Assembly: GCF_008806385.1 (NCBI RefSeq)
Contig: NZ_VZZK01000007.1
Location: forward strand, 166,443-230,442
Direction: 5' to 3'
DNA: 64,000 nt
Source: Methylobacterium soli
Lineage (GTDB): Bacteria; Pseudomonadota; Alphaproteobacteria; Rhizobiales; Beijerinckiaceae
Made by a program: the position numbers and the translations under genes. Below are positions 26,522 to 34,858 of this stretch, piece by piece. Below the pieces are notes generated by a model. The model was not told the DNA's origin, did no database searches, and was given only the letters and a program-made list of their open reading frames with translations. Position 1 is the stretch's first letter. The number at the start of each line of letters is the position of its first letter.

Positions 26522-27449
26522 CGATCAGGGCCTCCATCTTGGCGCGGGTGGTCGCATCGGGCAGCCGGCCGCGGGCGGCGCCGAGGTTGTCCTCGACATA
26601 CGAGGCCTTGGCCATCCCGGGGATCGGGCAGGTCACGGCCGGGTGGGCGATGACGTATTTCAGGAAGAATTGCGGCCAGCTCGCGCAGTCGAACTCGGCC
26701 GCCCAGGGCGGCAGCGCGCGGCCCTGCACCGCCTTGAACAGGCGGTCGCGCCCGAACGGCACGTTGACCATCACGGCCATGCCGCGCTCCTGCGCGAGCG
26801 GCAGGATGCGCTCGGCCGCGGCCCGGTTGTCGATGGCGTAATTGACCTGGATCGCGTCGAGGGCTTCCCGCCGCATCAGCGCCTCGAGCTCCGGGAACTG
26901 GCTGTCCCGCCAGACCGTGACGCCGAGATAGCGGATGCGCTTGCGCGCCTTGAGGTCGCGCAGGGTCGCGAGGTTGTTCTCGGGGTCGACGAGGTTATGC
27001 ACCGCGACGAGGTCGATCACCGGGGTGCGCAGCCGCTCGAAGGAGCGCTCGATCTGGGCCGCCCCGGCGGCGCGGCCGGGCTCGCTGACCTTGCTGGCCA
27101 GGAACACCTTCTCGCGCAACGGTCCCGGCAGGATCAGGCCCAGCACGTCCTCGGCGGTGCCGTAGCTCGGCGCCGTGTCGATCACCGTGCCGCCGAGCGC
27201 GACGAAGCGCTCCACCGCCTCGCGCAAGGGGGCGACCTTGTCGGGCACCGGCTCGACCTCGTAGCGGCGCGAGGTGCCGATGCCGATGACCGGCAAGGCC
27301 TCGCCCGAGGACGGGATCGGCCGCCGGATCAGGGCGTCGGCGGGAGCCGCGGCCGGGGCGGCAGACTGGGCGGCAGACTGGGCACTTGCCTGGAGCGCGG
27401 CCGGCAGCAGGGCGGCCCCGGCCAGGATCGTGCGTCGGGATGGGAGCAT
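26511..27449 (-). CDS. Aldo/keto reductase with Tat-like signal peptide
   Basis: The 312-residue protein begins MLPSRRTILAGAALL, a twin-arginine-like signal followed by an Ala/Ser/Gln-rich spacer. It then forms an aldo/keto reductase barrel with the catalytic tetrad Asp and Tyr (DTAPSYGTAE), Lys (LASKV) and His (AVHNL). It reduces carbonyls with NADPH; the substrate is unknown. AGGAGG precedes the ATG at 27449. It is the first gene of a three-gene overlapping operon with the F420-reductase-like protein and the carrier. Confidence 0.88.
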   Translation of the reverse strand: MLPSRRTILAGAALLPAALQASAQSAAQSAAPAAAPADALIRRPIPSSGEALPVIGIGTSRRYEVEPVPDKVAPLREAVERFVALGGTVIDTAPSYGTAEDVLGLILPGPLREKVFLASKVSEPGRAAGAAQIERSFERLRTPVIDLVAVHNLVDPENNLATLRDLKARKRIRYLGVTVWRDSQFPELEALMRREALDAIQVNYAIDNRAAAERILPLAQERGMAVMVNVPFGRDRLFKAVQGRALPPWAAEFDCASWPQFFLKYVIAHPAVTCPIPGMAKASYVEDNLGAARGRLPDATTRAKMEALIDAL

Positions 27450-27599
27450 GGCGGGCCTCCTCGCGCGGTGTCGGGCCCGCTCTCAGCTAGGGCGCAACCA
27501 GCGGTTTGAAGACGGTCCGGGGCGCCGAAGGCCCGGGATTTTTGTCGCGGATTGTTTCCGGCCGCGCTGGCGCGCGTGCCGCGGCCGGAGCGACCCGCC

Positions 27600-27938
27600 T
27601 CAATCCTCCTCGGGCGGGTCCTCGAATTCGGCGCCCTCGGTGTCGGGCGCGATCCGGTAGCGGTACTCGTCGATGGCCAGGAAGGCCCGGTGGGCGGCCT
27701 GCGCGTCGATGCCGTCGCGGACCACCAGGGTGTTGAAGGCGATGAACAGGGCGGCGATGCGCTGCGCCTCCGGCATCGCGTGGAGCGCCGAGGAACTGGC
27801 GCCGGCCGTCATCATGAAGCGTTTGGCCGCCCCGTCGGGATCGGGATGGGGCAGGATTGCGACCTGACCGGCGGTCTCCGGGCGCAGATCCGCCCAGCGG
27901 GCCGGCGTCCAGGCGATGATGGCCTCGAGCTGCTTCAT
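27600..27938 (-). CDS. Conserved-looking cytosolic protein, 112 residues
   Basis: The protein begins MKQLEAIIAWTPARW and has a helical core (ALHAMPEAQRIAALFIAFNTL, AHRAFLAIDEYRYRI) ending in an acidic tail (FEDPPEED). No motif or signal peptide is seen. It stands between the aldo/keto operon and a small gene at 28046. Family and function are unknown. Confidence 0.6.
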   Translation of the reverse strand: MKQLEAIIAWTPARWADLRPETAGQVAILPHPDPDGAAKRFMMTAGASSSALHAMPEAQRIAALFIAFNTLVVRDGIDAQAAHRAFLAIDEYRYRIAPDTEGAEFEDPPEED

Positions 27939-28045
27939 GCCGGTCTCGTGCGCGATCCGGGCGGGTCGCGCAAGGTCGGCCCAGGCGGCACCGCGAGACT
28001 ATCCGGGTGCTTCCGAAGCGGAACCCCGCCCGCGCCCGCCGGGGC

Positions 28046-28240
28046 TCAGGCGCCCCCGGCCCGGCGCGGCCAGAGCTGGACGATGTTGTCGGGGCCCAGA
28101 GGCTCTGAACCGTCCCGTCCCGCGCTGCGGCCCGACCCGAAATCGATCCAGCGCACCGCCAGGGTGCTGCCGCGGCGCGCGATGTGGCGCTCCAGCCGGC
28201 GCGCGGTCCAGGGCGGCGGCTTCGCGAACTTCTTCTGCAT
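28046..28240 (-). CDS. Small basic protein, 64 residues
   Basis: From the ATG at 28240 (GAGGGG upstream) the protein begins MQKKFAKPPPWTARRLERH and ends in LWPRRAGGA. It is basic and Trp-containing, with no known domain. The in-frame extension to 28399 is not supported by composition. Confidence 0.5.
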   Translation of the reverse strand: MQKKFAKPPPWTARRLERHIARRGSTLAVRWIDFGSGRSAGRDGSEPLGPDNIVQLWPRRAGGA

Positions 28241-28395
28241 GGATGGAAAACCCCCCTCGAGATGGCGACCGGACCCCTGAGACGTCCCCGGAGCGTCGCG
28301 TAATGGCGGCCGATCGGTCCCTGCGAGTGAGCCGCGCCGCACATCCGTGCGCATCCCCCAAATGGGTGACGCGGGCGGACCTGCGTGAGACAACG

Positions 28396-29481
28396 TCAAC
28401 GCGTGACGACCAGGCCGGAGAGCAGGCGGGCGAGATCGACCTGGCGCGACACCCCGGTCTTGGCGAAGGCCGCCTTGACCTGGCTTCGCACCGTCGCCTC
28501 CAGCACCCCCTGACCCCGCGCGAGGCCGGCGATCGTCGCCCCCTCGGCGATCCCGCGGGCAACCCGCGCCTCCGCGGCCGTGAGGTCGAACAGGCCCTGC
28601 AGAAGCTCGGCACCGGGCACCTGCCCCGGCACCACGGGCGTGAGCGCCAGGAGGGCGGCGCTGCCCGCGAAGATGTCGCGCGCCGCGCCGCGCACGGGCA
28701 CCAGATGGGCGACCGTGGCGGGGTCCTCGCCCGAGGCCGGGATCGGGATCGAGCGCGCCGACCGGCCGGCCCCGCCCGCGAGCGCCCGGGCCAGGAGCGC
28801 GTCGGCGCGCGGATCCGAGAAGGCGACGCGGCTGCGCCCGTCGCGCACGATGCGGGGCATCAGGGCCTGCAGCAGGTCGTTGGCGGATTGCAGCTTGGCG
28901 TTGTGCGTCACGATCCCGGCCGGCAGGCCGAGCAGGGCCAGCGCCTCGACCGCGGCCCGCGCCCGCTCCAGCTGGAGCCGGGCCGAGAGCAGGGCCGCCC
29001 GCCCGAGATGCGGGCGCAGCCCGTCGAGCACCGCGACCGCCTCGCGGGGCACCGGCCCGTCCGCGTGGCGCCGCTCGATGCTGAAGACCAGGGTGTCGCC
29101 GGTCGGCATCGGGAAGGCCGTGGCGGTGGCCCAGCCGAGGCCGCGCGGCCGCAGGAAGTCCTGGATGATCGGATCCTGCGCGATCTCCTCCCGGCTATAG
29201 ACGTCCTCCTCGAGGAGGAAGCCCGCATGCTGCGCTTCCAGCACCCGCGGGGTGCGGGTGTTGCGCTGGGCCCAGCCGCCGGCCAGGAACGCCTCGACGA
29301 AGCCGTCGAGGCCCGCGGTGTTGAGCCAGCGCAGGTTCTCCATCTCGGAGGCGAGCAGGACCGTGCCGGCCCCCCCGGCGATCTCCGTCATCAGGTCGAG
29401 GACGTCGATCCAGTGGTCGGGCAGGACCGACGCCTCGTAGATCTTGTCGATGAGGCTCACGGGGTCGAAGGCGCGCATCAT
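28396..29481 (-). CDS. LuxR-type helix-turn-helix transcriptional regulator
   Basis: The 361-residue protein has a long N-terminal sensing region (1-290, PAS-like in its second half: LLGLPAGIVTHNAKLQSAND) and a C-terminal LuxR-type DNA-binding domain (DLTAAEARVARGIAEG, ATIAGLARGQGV, TVRSQVKAAFAKTG). Alphaproteobacterial genomes hold many such orphan regulators; the ligand is not predictable. A second ATG lies three bases in (29478). No strong ribosome-binding site is visible. A 12-base tandem repeat lies about 220 bases upstream. Confidence 0.85.
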   Translation of the reverse strand: MMRAFDPVSLIDKIYEASVLPDHWIDVLDLMTEIAGGAGTVLLASEMENLRWLNTAGLDGFVEAFLAGGWAQRNTRTPRVLEAQHAGFLLEEDVYSREEIAQDPIIQDFLRPRGLGWATATAFPMPTGDTLVFSIERRHADGPVPREAVAVLDGLRPHLGRAALLSARLQLERARAAVEALALLGLPAGIVTHNAKLQSANDLLQALMPRIVRDGRSRVAFSDPRADALLARALAGGAGRSARSIPIPASGEDPATVAHLVPVRGAARDIFAGSAALLALTPVVPGQVPGAELLQGLFDLTAAEARVARGIAEGATIAGLARGQGVLEATVRSQVKAAFAKTGVSRQVDLARLLSGLVVTR

Positions 29482-29700
29482 CGCGCGGCCCCGGCGGGCG
29501 GGAGCGGGAATGACGCGGGCCCTGCGGGATGTCGCTGTGCGTCTTCCAGGATGGCAGGCACCAGAGGACTCGACGCTTCATCCCTCACGCACCTGTCTCC
29601 GTCATGGTACGAACGCGGACAAAGACTACCATGAGTTGTATAAAGACCAAGCGACAGCGGGATGATCGGGTCGGCTCAGCACTCTTCCGCGGGGAAAACC

Positions 29701-29783
29701 GGCAAAGGGTCGGCAAACGGACCGGCAAAAGGGCTGGCGAGTGGGTCGGCAAGTGGGTCTGCAAGTGGGTCTGCAAGACGGCC
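29701..29783. repeat. Seven degenerate 12-base tandem repeats
   Basis: Seven consecutive units vary around GGCAAGTGGGTC (the first is 11 bases). The array lies in the 330-base gap between the LuxR gene start (29481) and the stop of the collagen-like gene (29814). The rest of that gap has no supported gene. The array is a minisatellite, likely variable in length between strains. Confidence 0.8.
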
Positions 29784-29813
29784 CGCAGGGGGCGGCACGG
29801 GTGGGGACCCGGC

Positions 29814-30698
29814 TCACCGCCCTTTGGAGCGGTCCTTGGGCGCCTCGGGGCGCGTCACCGCGAAGGGCATCGTGCGGGGGGGCTTGGCCTCGTCGATGCC
29901 CGCCTCCTGAACCTGCGGCTTGCCGGCGCAGATCGCCCGCGCCGTGAGGGGCTGCGGGGCCGCGCCGACCCCCAGGCAGTAGATGCTGGTCTCGTCCATG
30001 CCGGGCCGGTCGCCGCCGCTGCAGGTGCCGCTGACGGCGAACTCGTCGGCGCCGCAGCTGGCGACGCAGCGCCCGCCCTCCGCGCAATGCGCGGTCTGGA
30101 CCCGCAATCCGCTCGCGGACCCGGATTTCCCCTCGGGGCCGGCGGGCCCCGCCGGTCCGGCCTCGCCGCGCTCGCCCGCCGGCCCGGGGGGGCCGCCGGC
30201 GCCGGCCGGGCCGGCTTCGCCCTTGGCGCCCTGCGGACCCGCGGGCCCGGCCGGGCCGACCTCCCCCTTGGCGCCCTGCGGCCCCTCCGGGCCCTGCGGG
30301 CCGGCGCTGCCCTGCGGCCCGCGCGGGCCGATCTGGGCAGGCGGCGGGGCGGCATGCGCCTGCAGGGCGCCCCGCTGGACCGGAGCGGCCTGCGCCGCAC
30401 CCTCGGGGCCGCGCTGGCCGCAGAAGCCGATGACGGCCTGCCGGGTCTCGCTCCCGGATTTCAGGGTCACGATGCAGCTCGCCGGGTGGTAGACCACGCG
30501 GAACAGGAAGCGTCCGTCCTTGTCGGCGACGGTGGTGTTCTTCTCGTCGAGGAGGATCGTGGCGGCCTGGGCCGGGCTGACGCGCCCGCTCACCCGCAAC
30601 TCGCCTCCGGTGATCATCGCCTGATCGACCAGGAGCTCGGCCCGGGCCGGCGCGCAGGCCAGCATCATCAAGCTCACGAGCGAGACGCGAAGAATCAT
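29814..30698 (-). CDS. Secreted collagen-like protein with Gly-X-Y repeat
   Basis: From the ATG at 30698 the protein has 294 residues and a signal peptide (1-20, ending APARA). A small beta domain (about 21-95) is followed by 24 uninterrupted Gly-X-Y triplets from about residue 124 to 195 (types GPA, GPQ, GEA, GAK). A cysteine-rich C-terminal domain (six Cys between 205 and 257) follows. Gly-X-Y arrays form collagen-like triple helices in bacteria, often in surface or spore filaments; here the folded ends may trimerise. No cell-wall or membrane anchor is visible, so the protein is periplasmic or secreted. Confidence 0.85.
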   Translation of the reverse strand: MILRVSLVSLMMLACAPARAELLVDQAMITGGELRVSGRVSPAQAATILLDEKNTTVADKDGRFLFRVVYHPASCIVTLKSGSETRQAVIGFCGQRGPEGAAQAAPVQRGALQAHAAPPPAQIGPRGPQGSAGPQGPEGPQGAKGEVGPAGPAGPQGAKGEAGPAGAGGPPGPAGERGEAGPAGPAGPEGKSGSASGLRVQTAHCAEGGRCVASCGADEFAVSGTCSGGDRPGMDETSIYCLGVGAAPQPLTARAICAGKPQVQEAGIDEAKPPRTMPFAVTRPEAPKDRSKGR

Positions 30699-31041
30699 CT
30701 GCCAGGCTCTCGCTGACGAAATCTGTACAGCGAAACTATAGCGAACCGCCCGCACCGTCCATGAATAGTGCGGATTCATACCCAGCCGATGGCGCGCTCA
30801 CGCGAGGCGATCCGCGGGCTCGGCGCCCTCGGGATTCGGCCGGGGCCGCGGGGCCGTGCCGGCCGGTCGCTTCGCGCCGCGTGGTCCGCCGGCGCGCGGC
30901 CGAGATCGTCCAGAATCACGATGCCGAGGAAGGTACAGGCCTGTGCGGGCGCGGTGCGCGCGAGGACAGCCAGGGCCGAGGCGCGCACGGTTGCCCGGCG
31001 AACAGGATCCATGAGGGCCGAATCCTGCCCGCGGGCGCCGC
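30699..31041. other. Intergenic region, no clear gene
   Basis: About 340 bases lie between the collagen-like gene start and the stop at 31042. A minus-strand frame from 31012 to 30776 (78 codons, MDPVRRATVRAS) has a weak signal-like stretch, but Arg/Pro-rich composition and no good ribosome-binding site, so I do not call it. Confidence 0.4.
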
Positions 31042-31239
31042 CTATTGCAGGCCCCGCGTGATCACCCAGCCGACCCAGAGCAGGACCGTCACCGAGGCGA
31101 AGTTGAGGAACAGGGCGCCGGCCAGGGGGCCCTGCGTGCGGGCGAGGAATTTCCACCAGCCGAGCGTATCGCCGTGCAGATGCCCTGCGGGGTGGTGCAG
31201 GTGGCCTGCGGGGTGGCGATGGTGCAGCTTCCACATCAT
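31042..31239 (-). CDS. Small histidine-rich single-pass membrane protein
   Basis: From the ATG at 31239 (GAGGG upstream) the peptide has 65 residues. The N-terminal part is His-rich with a direct repeat (HRHPAGHLHHPAGHLHGD), followed by TLGWWKFLARTQG and one membrane helix (ALFLNFASVTVLLWVGWVI). The His cluster could bind metal ions (inference). The function is unknown. Confidence 0.6.
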   Translation of the reverse strand: MMWKLHHRHPAGHLHHPAGHLHGDTLGWWKFLARTQGPLAGALFLNFASVTVLLWVGWVITRGLQ

Positions 31240-31420
31240 CAGCGTCCCTCTGTCAACGGGAGCGAGACAAGGATTCATAGCATGCCGGCTCGGTGCCCGG
31301 CGAGCAATTTCGCGGAATTCGCTCGATCCGCGCGCCTTGAATTCGAATCCGGCAAGGGAAAGCTTGGTTTCCGTCCGGATCGGTGCCGAAGACCAGGTTT
31401 TGTCATCGCGAATACATTGC

Positions 31421-31693
31421 TCAGGCCTCCGGTTCGTCGGGGCCGCGCGCCTCGTGGGTGCTGAGCTCGCGCGGCGACAGGCCCAGGACCGCGCCGACGG
31501 CCTCGATCGAGCGCGGGTCGAGGACGGGACGGGCCTCCTCGATGGCGCGGATCAGGTCGGGCTCGACCGCGGCGAGGCGCGCCAGGGTGGCCACGCTGAA
31601 GGCGCAGTCGCGCCGGCGGGCCTGGAAGCGCTGGGCCAGGCTCACGGCCAGGCTCACCGCGAGGGGCGTCGGGTCGTTCGGAGCGTCGTTCAT
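31421..31693 (-). CDS. Small helix-turn-helix (XRE-like) protein
   Basis: The 90-residue protein has a likely five-helix DNA-binding fold: AQRFQARRRDC, SVATLARLAAVEPDLIRAIEE and ALDPRSIEAVGAVLGLSPREL-type segments match the XRE order (turn, recognition helix, closing helix). It ends in an acidic tail. It would be a small repressor of unknown targets. No clear ribosome-binding site precedes the ATG at 31693. Confidence 0.55.
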   Translation of the reverse strand: MNDAPNDPTPLAVSLAVSLAQRFQARRRDCAFSVATLARLAAVEPDLIRAIEEARPVLDPRSIEAVGAVLGLSPRELSTHEARGPDEPEA

Positions 31694-31766
31694 CGGCGTC
31701 TGTACGAATTAATACGCGCCAGGGTTTCAGGTTGCGTAATGAATGCAATTCCAGGGCGCCGCGGCC

Positions 31767-32981
31767 TCACTGCGTCAGCTGGCCGACGCTGAGGATCGCC
31801 CCCATGACCGAGAGGATCAGGCCGCCGATCAGGCCGCCGATCGCGATGGTGACGAGGGGCGTCAGCAGGCCGAGGAGGCGGTCGATGCGCTCGCGGGTCT
31901 GGCGCTCGTGCATCTCGGCGGCGTGGAGCAGCACGCTGGGCAGCCGGTTCACCTGCTCGCCGCTGGCGATGAGGTTGAGGGTCGAGGGGGCGTAGGGCTG
32001 GAGGGCGGCGAGGCCCGAGGCGAGGCTGCCGCCCTCGGCGAGCCGTCGCCCCGCCGCCCCGAGGGCGTCCCGGAACACGGCGTTGCGCGGCAGCGGCCGG
32101 GTGGCCGCCACCGCGTCGGGGATCGGCACCTCGGCCTGGAGCAGCGTGCCGAGCACCCGGCAGAGCCGGCCGAACTCCGCTCCCGCCACGATCTCGCGCA
32201 GGAGCGGCAGGCGCAGGGCCAGCCGCGCCCGCCAGGCGCCGAAGCCCGGGCGCCCCCAGGACCGGGCCAGGACGAGGCCCGCGAGCCCCAGGCCCGCGAG
32301 CGCGTGCGGCCAGAAGGCGGCCGTGAGGGCCCCGAGCCCTGCGGCGGCCCGGATCGCGAAGGGCGGCGCCTGGCCGCTGCCCTCGAAGAGCGGCGACAGG
32401 GCCGGCACCAGGACGCCCACCACCATCGCGAGGGTGCCGATCGCCATGGCGACGAGGAGGGCGGGATAGACCATCGCGGAGGCGAGGTGGCGCCGCACCG
32501 CGTCCCGCCGCTCGAGCGAAACGCTGAGGGTCCCGACCACGTCGACGAGGCGGCCCGTGGCCTCGCCTGCCCGCACCGCATCGACCATGTCGCGCGGGAA
32601 GGCCTCGGGATGGGCCGCCATCGCCCGCGACAGGCTGGCCCCGGAGACGACGCGCTCGAGGAGGTCGGCCAGGATCGGCCGCAGCGCGGCCGAGGCTTGG
32701 CGCTCCACGAGGCGCAGGGCCCGGTCGACGGTGAGCCCGGCACCGAGCAACGTGCCGAATTCCTTGAGGAAGCCGATCCGGGCGGCATCGTTGACCCGGT
32801 CGCGGCCGAGGAGGTCGCGGGACCAGAACGGCGCGCCCCCCCGCGGCGCCGGGGTGATCTCGAAGACCTGCAGCCCCTCCCCGCGCAGGGCCGAGACGGC
32901 GCGCTCGCGCCCCGCCGCCTCGATGCGGCCGGCGCGGATCCAGCCGTCCGGCCCGTAGGCCCGGTAGGCGAAGGCCGGCAT
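31767..32981 (-). CDS. gspF: Type II secretion inner-membrane platform protein GspF
   Basis: The 404-residue protein starts with MPAFAYRAYGPDGW and has two repeats of the T2SSF domain (about 65-190 and 265-395; GTLLGAGLTVDRAL and GTLLQAEVPIPDAV), each with membrane helices. GspF is the multispanning platform that couples the GspE motor to pseudopilus growth. Its ATG overlaps the gspE stop by one base (TGATG). It is the last gene of the gspE-F unit. Confidence 0.95.
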   Translation of the reverse strand: MPAFAYRAYGPDGWIRAGRIEAAGRERAVSALRGEGLQVFEITPAPRGGAPFWSRDLLGRDRVNDAARIGFLKEFGTLLGAGLTVDRALRLVERQASAALRPILADLLERVVSGASLSRAMAAHPEAFPRDMVDAVRAGEATGRLVDVVGTLSVSLERRDAVRRHLASAMVYPALLVAMAIGTLAMVVGVLVPALSPLFEGSGQAPPFAIRAAAGLGALTAAFWPHALAGLGLAGLVLARSWGRPGFGAWRARLALRLPLLREIVAGAEFGRLCRVLGTLLQAEVPIPDAVAATRPLPRNAVFRDALGAAGRRLAEGGSLASGLAALQPYAPSTLNLIASGEQVNRLPSVLLHAAEMHERQTRERIDRLLGLLTPLVTIAIGGLIGGLILSVMGAILSVGQLTQ

Positions 32982-34723
32982 CAGACCAGCCCCTCGAAGA
33001 CGCGGCCGATCTCGTCGAGGGTGGTGTCGCCCGCGATCACCCGGGCGCGCGCGGTCTCGGCGAGGCTCGCCATGCCGCCCTCCCGGGCGGCCCGCGTCAG
33101 CCGTCCCTCGTCCGCCCCCTCCGCGAGCAGGGCGCGCAGGCCCGCGTCGAGGACCATGATCTCCGAGACCACCATCCGGCCCCGGTATCCCGAGCCGTTG
33201 CAGGCCGGGCAGCCGCAGGCCCGGCGCAGCCGGAGCGGCTCGCCGGCCGCGCGCCCGAGGCGCAGCCGCGCCTCGGCGGTCGCCGGGACCCAGACGGCGC
33301 AATCCGGGCAGACCCGGCGCACGAGGCGCTGGGCCACGACGCCGTTCAGGGTCGCGGCGATGAGGAAGGGCGCGACGCCCATGTCGACGAGGCGCGTCAC
33401 CGTGGCGGGCGCCGAGTTGGTGTGCAGCGTCGAGACCACGAGATGGCCCGTGAGCGAGGCCTGGACGGCGATGCGGGCGGTCTCGCCGTCGCGGATCTCG
33501 CCCACCATCACGACGTCCGGGTCCTGGCGCAGGATCGACCGCAGGGCGGCGGCGAAATCGAGCCCGATGCCCGGATGGGCCTGGACCTGATTGACCCCCG
33601 CCATCCGGTACTCCACCGGGTCCTCGACCGTGACCACCTTGAGGTGCGGGCCGTTGAGGCGCTTGAGGGCGGCGTAGAGGGTCGTGGTCTTGCCGCTGCC
33701 GGTGGGGCCGGTGACGAGGACGAGGCCGTTCGGCTTGCCCGTCATCGCGGCGATCTCGGCGATCGCCGCCGCGTCGAAGCCGAGCCCGGCGAAATCCGCG
33801 ATGCCGCGGGAGCCGTCGAGGACGCGCAGCACCACGCTCTCGCCATGGGCGGTCGGCAGGGTGGAGACGCGGATGTCGACGTCCTGGCCCCGGTCCGAGA
33901 CCTTCATGCGCCCGTCCTGCGGCAGGCGCCGCTCGGCGATGTTGAGGCCCGCCAGGATCTTGATGCGGGTGGTGAGCGCGAGCTGGGCGGATTTCGCCAG
34001 CCGCTCCGCCTCGATCAGCACCCCGTCGACCCGGTAGCGCACCCGCACGTCGCTCGCCTCGGCCTCCACGTGGATGTCGGGGGCCTGCAGCTCGAAGGCC
34101 TTGCGCACGAGCCGGGCGGCGAGGCGCACGATCGGGGCCTGGCTCGCCACGTCCTGCAGCCGGGCGAGGTCGTCGTCGAGGCCCGTGGCCTCCCCGTCCT
34201 CCGCCGCGGAGCCCGCCTCGCCGTAGACGGCCCGGTGCGCCCGCTCGAAGGCGCCGGGTCCGACGATGCACAAGCTGACGCGCCGGTCGGTGAGGTGCTC
34301 CAGGGCCGGGACGATCTCGGGGTCGAACACGTCGACCGCCGCCACCGTCAGCGCCGCCCCGGAGGCCGCGAGGGGCAGCACCCGGGCGCGGGCGCAGTAC
34401 TCGGCGCCGATCTCCCCCGGCAGGACGGGTTCCGCCGGCACGTCCTCCTCGCGCAGGAAGGCCAGGCCGCTCAGGTCGGCCAGCGCGGTGACGAGGGTCG
34501 CCTCGTGGACGAGGCCGAGCTCGGTCAGCAGGATGGGCAGCGGGCGCCGCCCCGGCAGGTCGAGGGCCGCGCGGGCGCGGGCATGGCCGGCCTCGTCGAG
34601 CACCTGGCGGCGCGCGAGATCGGCCAGGATGCCGCGGGCCGCGTCGAGGCGGTCGCGGGCCGGGCCGCGCCGGTCGGCCTGGATCCGGCGCGGCCGGCGC
34701 TTGCCGGCCCAGATGGTGAGCAT
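32981..34723 (-). CDS. gspE: Type II secretion ATPase GspE
   Basis: From the ATG at 34723 the protein has 580 residues. An N-terminal N1E/MshEN domain (about 70-190) is followed by the secretion ATPase with Walker A GPTGSGKTTT, an Asp box (VEDPVEY), Walker B with VVMVGEIRDGET, a His box (LVVSTLHTN) and the tetracysteine zinc element (CPDC...CGCPAC). It powers pseudopilus assembly from the cytosolic face. An open frame extends far upstream to 36823 but is antisense to gspL-M-N and is not coding. The gene diverges from gspL. Confidence 0.96.
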   Translation of the reverse strand: MLTIWAGKRRPRRIQADRRGPARDRLDAARGILADLARRQVLDEAGHARARAALDLPGRRPLPILLTELGLVHEATLVTALADLSGLAFLREEDVPAEPVLPGEIGAEYCARARVLPLAASGAALTVAAVDVFDPEIVPALEHLTDRRVSLCIVGPGAFERAHRAVYGEAGSAAEDGEATGLDDDLARLQDVASQAPIVRLAARLVRKAFELQAPDIHVEAEASDVRVRYRVDGVLIEAERLAKSAQLALTTRIKILAGLNIAERRLPQDGRMKVSDRGQDVDIRVSTLPTAHGESVVLRVLDGSRGIADFAGLGFDAAAIAEIAAMTGKPNGLVLVTGPTGSGKTTTLYAALKRLNGPHLKVVTVEDPVEYRMAGVNQVQAHPGIGLDFAAALRSILRQDPDVVMVGEIRDGETARIAVQASLTGHLVVSTLHTNSAPATVTRLVDMGVAPFLIAATLNGVVAQRLVRRVCPDCAVWVPATAEARLRLGRAAGEPLRLRRACGCPACNGSGYRGRMVVSEIMVLDAGLRALLAEGADEGRLTRAAREGGMASLAETARARVIAGDTTLDEIGRVFEGLV

Positions 34724-34858
34724 GCCCGAAACGTCCTGGATCGCGGGGGCTCGGGCGCCCCGACGATCGGAGCGTCCGCTTAAATCAAATGAAACACCCG
34801 CCGCGTTAAGATTGCGTCTCGGGACTCGACCTCGCAATACTGCAACCAAAAGTAGAGA
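34724..34858. promoter_or_regulatory. Divergent promoter region gspE / gspL
   Basis: The 135 bases between the divergent gspE and gspL starts include an AT-rich stretch (34780-34860, with CTTAAATCAAATGAAACA) that stands out against the surrounding GC content and probably holds promoters for both transcripts. No known operator is recognised. Confidence 0.5.

Noticed and set aside
30776..31012. 78-codon minus-strand frame with weak signal-like start
   Set aside because: Arg/Pro-rich, no credible ribosome-binding site or family.
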